A DNA stretch of 64,000 nucleotides from Bacillota bacterium (GTDB lineage: Bacteria > Bacillota > Sulfobacillia > Sulfobacillales > Sulfobacillaceae): assembly GCA_023511625.1 (NCBI GenBank), contig JAIMBD010000012.1, forward strand, positions 21,801-85,800, given 5' to 3'. A program made the translations under genes and the position numbers. Positions 1 to 6,815 of the stretch are shown piece after piece. Below the pieces are notes generated by a model. The model did not search any database, was not told the origin of the DNA, and saw only the letters and a list, made by a program, of their open reading frames with translations. The stretch's first letter is position 1. The number at the start of each line of letters is the position of its first letter.

Positions 1-696
1 GGCGGTACACCATCCCAGAAGTTCGATGTGGCCCGGCAAAATCCCTGCCGCTTCCAGCGCCATCTGGTTGGCAAGCCACAGGTCCAGCCGCCAATGGCCG
101 GGGCGGTTCGGCACCAACATGCGGTCGGAGCCGAAGGCCGCCGTCATCGCCTCCCAGACGGGGGCGTCGACCTCGTAACAACACGGCCCGATGCTGGGCC
201 CGATGGCGGCCCAGATGGCCGAAGCCGGCACTCCCTCGGCCACCAGCGCCTCCACTGCCCGGCGGGCGATGCCCTGGGCCGTACCCCGCCACCCGGCGTG
301 CACTGCTGCCACCCACCCGTGGTCGGGCGCTGCCAGGAGCACCGGAACGCAGTCGGCCACGGCGACTGCCACGGCCGTCCCCGCTTCGGACGTATACAGT
401 CCGTCCACTCCCGGTACGGGTCGTCCTCCGGCCTCGCTCGCCCCCACGCGGGCCAGCGCGGCACCGTGGACCTGGCCCGCGACGGCCAGTTGCGCCGGAT
501 TGAGGCCCAAGGCGCCGAGGGCCCGGCGCCGGTTTTCGGCCACCCGTTCCGGGTCGTCGCCCACGGCGTAAGACCAGTTGAGGCTGGCATACGGGGACGT
601 GCTGACGCCCCCGCGCCGCGTACTCACCCCCGCCGCGATCCGCGGGTCGATGGCCCAGCGCAGGACCGGATCTTCGTCGTGCGGCATCTGCCACAT
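1..696 (-). CDS. pgeF: PgeF/YlmD (YfiH) laccase-domain protein, 3' end cut by window
   Basis: Multicopper-oxidase-like (Cu-oxidase_4, formerly DUF152) protein. The family is annotated as peptidoglycan editing factor and has reported purine-nucleoside activity. 232 codons are visible and the C-terminus runs off the left edge. Family motifs are clear: GQVHG with His77, ADC with Cys116, HAGWRGT with His133, and GPCCYEV with Cys172/173. These supply the His/Cys metal site. The start is the ATG at 696 (MWQMPHDEDP), chosen because GGGGG lies about 9 nt upstream; a second ATG is three codons in. It follows the EamA gene on the same strand by 50 nt, so it probably ends a NicO-EamA-pgeF operon. In Bacillus the homologue ylmD lies just after ylmC, which is 4.4 kb away here with unrelated genes between. 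Confidence 0.9.
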   Translation of the reverse strand, partial: MWQMPHDEDPVLRWAIDPRIAAGVSTRRGGVSTSPYASLNWSYAVGDDPERVAENRRRALGALGLNPAQLAVAGQVHGAALARVGASEAGGRPVPGVDGLYTSEAGTAVAVAVADCVPVLLAAPDHGWVAAVHAGWRGTAQGIARRAVEALVAEGVPASAIWAAIGPSIGPCCYEVDAPVWEAMTAAFGSDRMLVPNRPGHWRLDLWLANQMALEAAGILPGHIELLGWCTA

Positions 697-746
697 CCCG
701 CCTGTCCCCCTTCGGGTGGCCGCCTGCCCCCTCGGCCGTGCTACCC

Positions 747-1676
747 CTAGCTTACCACCTGGGGCGACGGCTTGCTGCTGCCAGCCACCCCTTCCGCGAG
801 CGCCACCCCGGCCAAGATCAGGGCCACGCCCAACCACGCCATGACGCCGATCCGCTCGCCCAAGGCGAGCCAAGAGCCCACCAAGGCCACCGGCAGTTCG
901 GAACTGGCCAGCACTCCCGTCAAGCCTCCGCCGATGCGCGGAGCCGCCCAGGCCACTAGCCACACCGGCACGGCCTGACTGAAGCAGCCGAGGGCAAAGA
1001 GCCACCCCCACGCCGACACCGTGGTAGGCACCGGCACGCCGTGCCCCCTGACGGTCACCCCGACAAGTGCCACCGTCACGCAGGCCGCGGCGGCCGCCAC
1101 CCCCGCCCGCCAAGGGGTAGGCAGGCGGGGATCCATGCGCCCGTTGGCATACAGCGACACGGCGTAGGTGGCTCCGGCCACGAGCCCCAGCACTACCCCG
1201 ACGAGGTCGGGGGGCTTGTGCGCACCCGTGCCCAACCCCACGGCGAGGCCCGTCCCCACCCACACCAAACCCACGGCCGCCAAGAGGGGAGGCGACGGCC
1301 ACCGCCGGGCGATGGCACTCTCCAAGGCCACCGTCATCCACGCAAACTGGAAGAGCAGCAACACGGCCAAACCTGGGGCGACCCGCGCCAGGGCGGCGTA
1401 ATAACACCACGAGGTAAGCCCCGCGCCGACCCCGGCCACAACCGGGGCCCCGAAGACCCGAAGCCCAAGCCCGCGCGGCATCCCGCGGGCCCATGCCGCC
1501 GCCCCCAGCACCGCGAGCGGCGTTGCGTATTGGTACAAGGCCATCTCGGCGGGGCCAATCCCGTGGAGTTCTGCCACCTTGGCCAGGGGAGTGACCACGC
1601 CGTAGGAGGCGCCGGCCAAAAAAGCTCCCAGACCGGCCCACCAACGCTCCCTCGTCCGCCTCGACGCCGGGTCCAC
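747..1676 (-). CDS. EamA/DMT-superfamily transporter
   Basis: 309-residue integral membrane protein of the drug/metabolite transporter (EamA) type. About ten hydrophobic segments fall in two similar halves. It opens with GAFLAGASYGVVTPLAKVA and has the second-half signature around WLVAWAAPRIGGGLTG and LASSELPVALVGSWLALGE, the usual loop before the last helices. Such proteins export or exchange small metabolites across the cytoplasmic membrane; the substrate cannot be read from sequence. I use the GTG at 1676 because AGGAGAGGGGG ends 7 nt upstream. The reading frame stays open further upstream but that part is not transporter-like. It lies between a NicO-like gene and pgeF on the same strand, with gaps of 89 and 50 nt. 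Confidence 0.82.
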   Translation of the reverse strand: MDPASRRTRERWWAGLGAFLAGASYGVVTPLAKVAELHGIGPAEMALYQYATPLAVLGAAAWARGMPRGLGLRVFGAPVVAGVGAGLTSWCYYAALARVAPGLAVLLLFQFAWMTVALESAIARRWPSPPLLAAVGLVWVGTGLAVGLGTGAHKPPDLVGVVLGLVAGATYAVSLYANGRMDPRLPTPWRAGVAAAAACVTVALVGVTVRGHGVPVPTTVSAWGWLFALGCFSQAVPVWLVAWAAPRIGGGLTGVLASSELPVALVGSWLALGERIGVMAWLGVALILAGVALAEGVAGSSKPSPQVVS

Positions 1677-1765
1677 CGAGACGCCCCCTCTCCTGTCCTT
1701 TCGCCATTGTAACCCAGCAGTGGCGACCGATGGCGCACGGACGGGCAGACCGGCAGGCCTTCGAG

Positions 1766-2413
1766 CTAGTGGATCCAGCCCACCAAGAGCGAGGTGCCGA
1801 CGCCCACCCCAAAGAGCCCGCTGGCACCGGCCAGCCATGGCTCCCACCGACCGCGCGACCAAGCGCCCCCGAGTCCAAGGCTAAGCCCAAGCCCGCCCAA
1901 GGCCGCCATCATGGCCAGCCAGAATGTCCCCAAGAGGATGGATGCCGGCTTCCAGCCCGGACCGACTGCGGCCATGAGCGTAAAGATGGCGAGGTCTCCC
2001 GGAGACACGGCCAGGCCGAACAGCAGCCCGACGCCCCACGCGGCCCATCGCCGGCGCAACCACTCGCCCCATCCTCCGAGTGCCCGCTGCGCCCACCCAT
2101 TCTGCCCCCGCCGCCGGGCCACCAAGTCGCCCCAGACGGCCAGCCCCGTCAGTACCAGCCACACCGCGCAGATTTGCCCAATCCACCCGCCCACGAGGCG
2201 CTCTCCGGCCCAGTGTCCGAGCGCAAGTTGCGCTGAGGCCACGAGGCCCATGCCCACCATGTGTCCGGCCCCTACCCGCCAGGCGTACCAGAGCCCGGCC
2301 CAGCCCCGCGCCTGATTCTTCTCCACCAGCGTACAGACCGCCGCCACGTGGTCGGGAGCCGCCCCGTGGCGCAGTCCCAAGACTGCCGCCACCGCCAACG
2401 TCCACCACGACAT
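1766..2413 (-). CDS. NicO/NiCoT-like nickel-cobalt transporter family membrane protein
   Basis: 215-residue polytopic membrane protein. The first helix carries LGLRHGAAPDHVAAV, which contains the H-X4-D-H signature (His16, Asp21, His22) that binds the metal in NiCoT/NicO permeases. The remaining helices (about six in all) are glycine-rich; a second conserved region reads GLLFGLAVSPGDLAIF. Length suits the shorter NicO/UreH-RcnA-like branch rather than classical eight-helix NiCoT permeases. The start is the ATG at 2413 (MSWWTLAV), preceded by AAAGGGGC about 9 nt upstream; a TTG ten codons earlier is possible. It is first in a probable minus-strand operon with the EamA transporter and pgeF. The metal is not determinable; uptake and efflux are both possible. 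Confidence 0.7.
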   Translation of the reverse strand: MSWWTLAVAAVLGLRHGAAPDHVAAVCTLVEKNQARGWAGLWYAWRVGAGHMVGMGLVASAQLALGHWAGERLVGGWIGQICAVWLVLTGLAVWGDLVARRRGQNGWAQRALGGWGEWLRRRWAAWGVGLLFGLAVSPGDLAIFTLMAAVGPGWKPASILLGTFWLAMMAALGGLGLSLGLGGAWSRGRWEPWLAGASGLFGVGVGTSLLVGWIH

Positions 2414-2581
2414 CCGGCCACGCCCCTTTCCCAGGTTTTGCAACGGGTCTAAGGTCTCCCTTCACCCCTTCATTCCGCGTCGCCCCTCCGATTTCCTGGC
2501 TCGTTCCAAGAAAATTGCAGGAAGTCTTCCGAGTGGTGCGGGTCAGGCCGGGGAGCAACCGAAACCCAAAGACCGTGAGGG

Positions 2582-2609
2582 CTTTTGGGGCGTCGCCCTG
2601 TGCTATGAT
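2582..2609 (+). promoter_or_regulatory. Probable promoter of the ornithine-cyclodeaminase-like gene
   Basis: An extended -10 element TGCTATGAT occupies 2601-2609, with a weak -35 (CTTTTG, 2582-2587) about 16 nt before it. The predicted start site would leave a leader of roughly 58 nt before the ATG at 2674. Only the -10 is convincing. Confidence 0.45.
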
Positions 2610-2673
2610 CGGGCCGAGGACAATCGCCTGCTCACAGGCCCTGGCTTCGGACCGCGCGAAGGAGGAGACACCG

Positions 2674-3633
2674 ATGCCGCGCCTTTTGACTCCCTCTGAC
2701 CTCGATCCCTTTTTCGCCGACCCGCATGCGGTCGGCGCTGCCGCCGACGCCGTGGCCGAGGCCATGCAAGCGCTCGACCGCGGGGCCCCGCTTTTGGCCT
2801 GGCAGCACCTGCCCCTCGACCAAGGCCAGATGCGGCTTGCCCCCGGCCACCTGCCGGGGGTGGGTAGCTCGCTTCGCACCTACGGCATCGGAGGAGCCGC
2901 CCGCGGCCCCGATGCCCCCTCGCTGATGGTATTGTGGGACGGCACTGGCCGTCTGTTGGCGGTCTTGGCCGACGAGCGCGTCTCCCTCTGGCGCACGGCG
3001 GCCCCGGCGTGGTTGGCCTTGCGGCTCTTGCACCCTGACCCGGTGAGGACCATCGGCGTGTTGGGCAGCGGAAAACAGGCAGAGGGACAGCTTTGGGGCT
3101 GGATCGCCTTGACCCGCACCACGCTTCAGGCGGTGCGCATTTACAGCCCCACGCCTTTGCACCGCGAGGCCTTGGCCCGCCGCCTGACGGAAGCCACTGG
3201 GGTCGCGGTGACGGCTGTAGAAAAGGCCGAGGAAGCCGTAAGCGGCGCCGACCTCATCGGGGTGGCCAGCGGAGCCCGAGGGCCCGTGTTGGAGGCGTCG
3301 TGGGTCAAGTCGGGGGCGCTCGTGGTCAGCATCGGCGACGGACAACTGCCGCCTGACCTAATCCCGGCGTCGGCGGTGTACGTGTCCGCACGGGCGATCT
3401 TCGCCGCACCCGGCCTACAGCGGCAACCGTACGCCGCCCTCCAAGAGGTGGGGCGGTGGAATGTCGAGGCCATCGCGGGCGACGTGGCCGACCTCATCGC
3501 GGGGCGGGCGCCGGCACCCCCCAAAGACCGGCCGGTGCTGTTTGAAATGCCTGGGCTTTCGGTCTGGGACACTGCCATCGCGGCCCTGGTCTTGCGCTGG
3601 GCAGAGACTGAAGGCCGGGGGCAGACATGGTGA
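2674..3633 (+). CDS. Ornithine cyclodeaminase / mu-crystallin family NAD(P)-dependent enzyme
   Basis: 319-residue cytosolic oxidoreductase of the OCD/mu-crystallin/alanine-dehydrogenase family (typically 310-330 residues). The substrate half has the LRTYGIGG and LWDGTGRLLAVLADERVSLWRTAA pattern, the family's D-x2-x-LT-x-x-RT region with a serine and tryptophan variant. The Rossmann half starts at GVLGSGKQAEG (residues about 128-138), followed by RIYSPTP and SGADLIGVAS. Members include ornithine cyclodeaminase, ketimine reductases, L-alanine dehydrogenase and enzymes of siderophore or diamino-acid biosynthesis; the substrate cannot be decided here. The ATG at 2674 has a strong GGAGGAG (2661-2667) 6 nt upstream. 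The frame is open further upstream but that part is not family-like. It converges on the next gene with a 4-nt gap. Confidence 0.85.
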   Translation: MPRLLTPSDLDPFFADPHAVGAAADAVAEAMQALDRGAPLLAWQHLPLDQGQMRLAPGHLPGVGSSLRTYGIGGAARGPDAPSLMVLWDGTGRLLAVLADERVSLWRTAAPAWLALRLLHPDPVRTIGVLGSGKQAEGQLWGWIALTRTTLQAVRIYSPTPLHREALARRLTEATGVAVTAVEKAEEAVSGADLIGVASGARGPVLEASWVKSGALVVSIGDGQLPPDLIPASAVYVSARAIFAAPGLQRQPYAALQEVGRWNVEAIAGDVADLIAGRAPAPPKDRPVLFEMPGLSVWDTAIAALVLRWAETEGRGQTW

Positions 3634-3637
3634 CCTA

Positions 3638-4567
3638 TCACGCCACGGCTGGCCGCGAGGCCCGAAAGCGCCCACTCGCCGAGCCTGACCGCGCCCAAAG
3701 CCAGGCCGGCACCATCAAGAGGGCAAGGATGGGAGGCGTGCCGGGGTCGGTGCCCATGCCGGTGAAGACCATCCCGAAGCCTTGGCCGAAGACCCAGAAC
3801 CCCAACAGCAGAAGGGCCGCCAAGGCATGGGCCCAAGGACGCGGGCGCGGGCCGAAGGCAAAGATGGCCACAGCCGCCATGCCGATGACCAGCGCGGCAT
3901 TGAACGGCACCGGGTCGCGCCCGGCCAGGGCCACCACCGGCGCCATGAGGGCAGCCAAGGGCTTGGGCTGCATGGCAGCTGCGCTTTGAAAGAGGCTTGC
4001 AAGCCCCATGGGGGTCCAATAAGCCGGCGCCATCTGTTGGAGGGCACCCCAGGCCCACACCAAGGCCGGGCCGTCGCGTACCCATCGCCCCACGGCCCCG
4101 CCTTCCCAGGCGGTTGGGGGCCAGCACAAGAGCGCTGCGGCCCACACGTAGAGCACGACCGATCCCGGCCCGCCGGACACAAGGCTCGCCCCCCCGGTCA
4201 GCACCCCGCCGAGCCCCTCGCCAAACAGCCATACCAAAAGCCCCCAGCCTATAGACACCGCCAACCCGATCCGCACCGCCCGCGGGCGCCCGCTCCACAA
4301 AAGCACCGCGATGAGGACCTGAATCCCGGCAAACCCCCAGTTCCACCAACCCACGGCAGGGGCCACCCAGTGAATGGCCCACGATTCGAGAGCAGAAAGC
4401 CACCCCGGTTGTCCGGTCAACGTGGGTTGCATGACGGTGCTGACCATGTCCATCGTAAACATGCCCGGTTGCATCTGCAGCCAGGCGTCCAAAAGCCACA
4501 GCGCCGAAAGCCCGCGCAGGAGCCAGATCCGCCCGGCCGCCGCAGCGGAACCCTCCGTCGGTGCCAT
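3638..4567 (-). CDS. Polytopic membrane protein of unknown function
   Basis: 309-residue protein with about eight hydrophobic segments and many Trp residues. It begins with a short polar N-terminus (MAPTEGSAAAAGRIWLLRG). It has LWLLDAWLQMQPGMFTMDMV after the first helix, a motif I associate with uncharacterised DoxX-like membrane proteins of GC-rich bacteria; I cannot assign a function. The ATG at 4567 is supported by AGGTGGGG 3-6 nt upstream. It converges with the ornithine-cyclodeaminase-like gene and diverges from the DUF6504-like gene. The 249-bp gap upstream should hold both promoters. Confidence 0.7.
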   Translation of the reverse strand: MAPTEGSAAAAGRIWLLRGLSALWLLDAWLQMQPGMFTMDMVSTVMQPTLTGQPGWLSALESWAIHWVAPAVGWWNWGFAGIQVLIAVLLWSGRPRAVRIGLAVSIGWGLLVWLFGEGLGGVLTGGASLVSGGPGSVVLYVWAAALLCWPPTAWEGGAVGRWVRDGPALVWAWGALQQMAPAYWTPMGLASLFQSAAAMQPKPLAALMAPVVALAGRDPVPFNAALVIGMAAVAIFAFGPRPRPWAHALAALLLLGFWVFGQGFGMVFTGMGTDPGTPPILALLMVPAWLWARSGSASGRFRASRPAVA

Positions 4568-4816
4568 CCGCCCCACCTCTTTTGTGTGCGCTCTCGCCAC
4601 ACAGTGTGCCGGAAGGCCAGGCAAGGCCCAACGTCCGCTCGGCCAAAACCCAATGGCCCGAAGGGGCCGCCCGCAGCGGTTCCATCGGCCCTGCAAAGCT
4701 CAAGGCTCCCCCGCTGCCCGGCAAAACCGCTACCATGAAAAGGCCACCACCGAGGGGGCTTAAGACCTTGGGCCGACGTCGCGGGTATCCTTTTTGCCTG
4801 GGAGAAGGAGCGTTGG

Positions 4817-5083
4817 ATGGGACGATTCATCGATGAACCGGTCACGGTGGAGTTCGACCACGCCACGGCGCAGCCGGCCGCTCTGATCTGGCGCGGCGAG
4901 CGGCTTCGGGTCCGCGAGGTGTTGAGCGATGCACGGGTGGTGGATCTCGAACACCGCTGGTGGCAGCGCCGCCACCGGCGCAAGCTCGTGGTGCGGGTGG
5001 AAGACGGCCGCTTCTTCGAGATCTGGGGTCGCCGGCCGGGGGTATGGGTCTTGTACCGCGAGGTAGACGAGCCCTGGGGATGA
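4817..5083 (+). CDS. Small DUF6504-like protein
   Basis: 88-residue basic protein, MGRFIDEPVTVEF at the start. Its body reads PAALIWRGERLRVREVLS then DLEHRWWQRRHRRKLVVRVEDGRFFEIW and ends with VWVLYREVDEPWG. The WRG-RLRV-EVL, WW and LYR landmarks match a short all-beta domain (DUF6504) found next to DNA-repair polymerase genes in some GC-rich bacteria; no such neighbour is present here. GGAGAAGGAG lies 6 nt before the ATG. It is monocistronic by context, with minus-strand genes on both sides. Function unknown. Confidence 0.7.
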   Translation: MGRFIDEPVTVEFDHATAQPAALIWRGERLRVREVLSDARVVDLEHRWWQRRHRRKLVVRVEDGRFFEIWGRRPGVWVLYREVDEPWG

Positions 5084-5104
5084 AACCGGTAGGCGGCCCC
5101 GCCG

Positions 5105-5347
5105 TCAGGCACCGGCTTCGAGGTGGACGAGGATGACATCCTGACCGATTTTTTGGATTTGGTCCCAAGCAATGACGATGTCCCGCTCGCGGCCGAACAA
5201 CCCGAACCAGCGGCTCCCCCCTAAGATGACAAAGGCTTTGACGCGCCCGGCTTCGAGGTCGATCTCGAGGTCCCCAATAAGTCCAAGCCGCCGTCCATCG
5301 ACGACGTTGATCACCTCTTTGGCGCGAAGCTCGGAGGTCTTGACCAT
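5105..5347 (-). CDS. ylmC: YlmC/YmxH-family PRC-barrel sporulation protein
   Basis: 80-residue protein made almost entirely of one PRC-barrel. It runs MVKTSELRAKEVINVVDGRR, then GLIGDLEIDLEAGRVKAFVI, then FGRERDIVIAWDQIQKIGQDVILV. These are the diagnostic blocks of the YlmC/YmxH family, which is conserved in spore formers and usually encoded beside sigG. The molecular function is unknown. The ATG at 5347 is preceded by GGAGGGGGTGA at good spacing; the frame extends upstream without family similarity. It lies 55 nt after spoIIR on the same strand, so sigG-spoIIR-ylmC probably form one transcript. Confidence 0.88.
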   Translation of the reverse strand: MVKTSELRAKEVINVVDGRRLGLIGDLEIDLEAGRVKAFVILGGSRWFGLFGRERDIVIAWDQIQKIGQDVILVHLEAGA

Positions 5348-5402
5348 CCCCTTCACCCCCTCCGAGGGAGTGTATGCGGGAAGGGCTCGACTCAAGAGCC
5401 CC

Positions 5403-5918
5403 TTACCACCAGCGCGATAGGGTCTGGAGGATCTTCCCAACTCCCCAACTCACCGTCATGTGGGCCGGTGGCAGCGTCCCCATCGGGGGCACCGCGACGC
5501 CATGGGCGAGGTCGATGAAGCAGAGCGCAGGATAGATCAGGCACCACCAGTTCTGCCCTTCCCCGGCGCCGAGCGTGACCACCACCGCCGCGTAGGGCCC
5601 CGCCGGAAAGATCCAGGGCCCATACGCCTTGGCCGGAAACGCGGCCGTCCCGACCGCGACCGTCGCCCCGTAGGCCAATCCCGCCTCGGCCAAGGCCGCT
5701 TGGGCCTCTTGGGCCAACCGTGGGGCCAGCCCCTTCACTGCCGTCCACGCCGCTTCGCGGCTGGCGCACGGCTCTAAGGCCGGCCGCAGCCTTGCCAGCA
5801 GCCGGTCGCGTACCGTCAGTTTGGCGGCCTGGTCGCGGGGGTGGTCGGAGTGGGCGATCACCCGCAGGCGAATCACCTCCGAGGGTCGAGGGGGTGGGGG
5901 AAAAGGATGGGTTTTCAT
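5403..5918 (-). CDS. spoIIR: Stage II sporulation protein R (SpoIIR)
   Basis: 171-residue signalling protein. In Bacillus SpoIIR is made in the forespore and exported into the intermembrane space, where it activates the SpoIIGA protease that cleaves pro-sigma-E in the mother cell. Signatures: VIRLRVIAHSDHPRDQAAKL and VRDRLL near the N-terminus, FPAKAYGPWIFPAGPYAAVV centrally, and GEGQNWWCLIYPALCFIDLA. No strong N-terminal signal peptide is evident from the chosen start, so the export route is unclear; the longer family members have one. The ATG at 5918 overlaps the sigG stop by 4 nt (ATGA), so its translation is likely coupled to sigG. In B. subtilis spoIIR is a separate sigma-F-dependent gene, so this arrangement is notable. 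Confidence 0.92.
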   Translation of the reverse strand: MKTHPFPPPPRPSEVIRLRVIAHSDHPRDQAAKLTVRDRLLARLRPALEPCASREAAWTAVKGLAPRLAQEAQAALAEAGLAYGATVAVGTAAFPAKAYGPWIFPAGPYAAVVVTLGAGEGQNWWCLIYPALCFIDLAHGVAVPPMGTLPPAHMTVSWGVGKILQTLSRWW

Positions 5919-6688
5919 ACGTACTTCCTCATATGGTTGAGCGCAGCCTTCTCCAGACGCGAGACCTGGGCCTGACTGATTCCGATCTCCTCGGCCACCT
6001 CCATCTGGGTCTTGCCGTCAAAAAAGCGCATGGTCAAGATCATCTTCTCCCGCTCCGACAGCCGGCGCATGGCCTCGCGGATGGCGATGCCCTCAAGCCA
6101 ATGGCGGTCCTGGTTTTTCTCGTCGCTGATCTGGTCCATCACATAGATGGGATCGCCGCCGTCGTGGTAGATGGGCTCAAACAGCGACATCGGCTCTTGA
6201 ATGGCATCGAGGGCGTAGAGTACCTCCTCGCGCGGCACCGCGAGTTCCTCGGCGATCTCGCTGATGGTCGGTTCCTTGGCGTATCGGTGCACCAGCCCAT
6301 CGCGCACCTGCAGCGCCTTGTAGGCGATGTCGCGCAGGGAGCGACTGACGCGGATGGGGTTGTTGTCGCGCAGGTAACGCCGGATCTCGCCGATGATCAT
6401 GGGCACGGCGTAGGTGGAAAACTTGACGTTCTGGCTGAGGTCGAAGTTGTCGATGGCCTTCATGAGGCCGATGCAGCCGACCTGAAAGAGGTCGTCGCTC
6501 TGCTCGCCGCGGTTTTGAAAGCGTTGGATGACGCTTAGCACCAGCCGGAGGTTGCCGTGGATCAGCTCCTCGCGGGCCTCGGGGTTTCCCGCCTGCATCG
6601 ATTGAAAGAGTTCGCGCATCTTGGCGTTGGTCAGAACCGGCAGCTTGGCTGTATTGACTCCAGGGATTTCGACTTTGTTGAGCGGCAC
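5915..6688 (-). CDS. sigG: Late forespore sigma factor sigma-G
   Basis: 257-residue sigma-70-family factor directing late forespore transcription. The N-terminus, PLNKVEIPGVNTAKLPVLTN, matches the conserved SigG leader almost residue for residue. Region 2 follows (RLVLSVIQRFQNRGEQSDDLF, GLMKAIDNFDLSQNVKFSTYA), then region 3. Region 4 ends with LSEREKMILTMRFF and the helix-turn-helix VAEEIGISQAQVSRLEKAAL. I place the start at the GTG at 6688 because it reproduces the B. subtilis N-terminal length and sits 9-10 nt after GGAGGAGG. The ATG at 6697 is too close to that site. sigG leads a probable sigG-spoIIR-ylmC unit and lies 127 nt from the c-di-GMP protein upstream. Confidence 0.95.
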   Translation of the reverse strand: MPLNKVEIPGVNTAKLPVLTNAKMRELFQSMQAGNPEAREELIHGNLRLVLSVIQRFQNRGEQSDDLFQVGCIGLMKAIDNFDLSQNVKFSTYAVPMIIGEIRRYLRDNNPIRVSRSLRDIAYKALQVRDGLVHRYAKEPTISEIAEELAVPREEVLYALDAIQEPMSLFEPIYHDGGDPIYVMDQISDEKNQDRHWLEGIAIREAMRRLSEREKMILTMRFFDGKTQMEVAEEIGISQAQVSRLEKAALNHMRKYV

Positions 6689-6815
6689 GCCTCGCATCCC
6701 TCCTCCAAGCCTCGTGGCCCGACACCTGGCAGTATGACCAGGGCGAAACCGGCTTATACCCCGAGGGATGCCAACTTTTTCCAAACGTGGAGGTTCCGAC
6801 CGCGGCTGGGGACCG

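Noticed and set aside
3141..4736. 531-codon minus-strand open frame across the ornithine-cyclodeaminase-like and membrane-protein genes
   Set aside because: It is in another frame than the real genes, has Arg/Gly/Ala-rich composition and no family motifs; long antisense frames are expected at ~70% GC.
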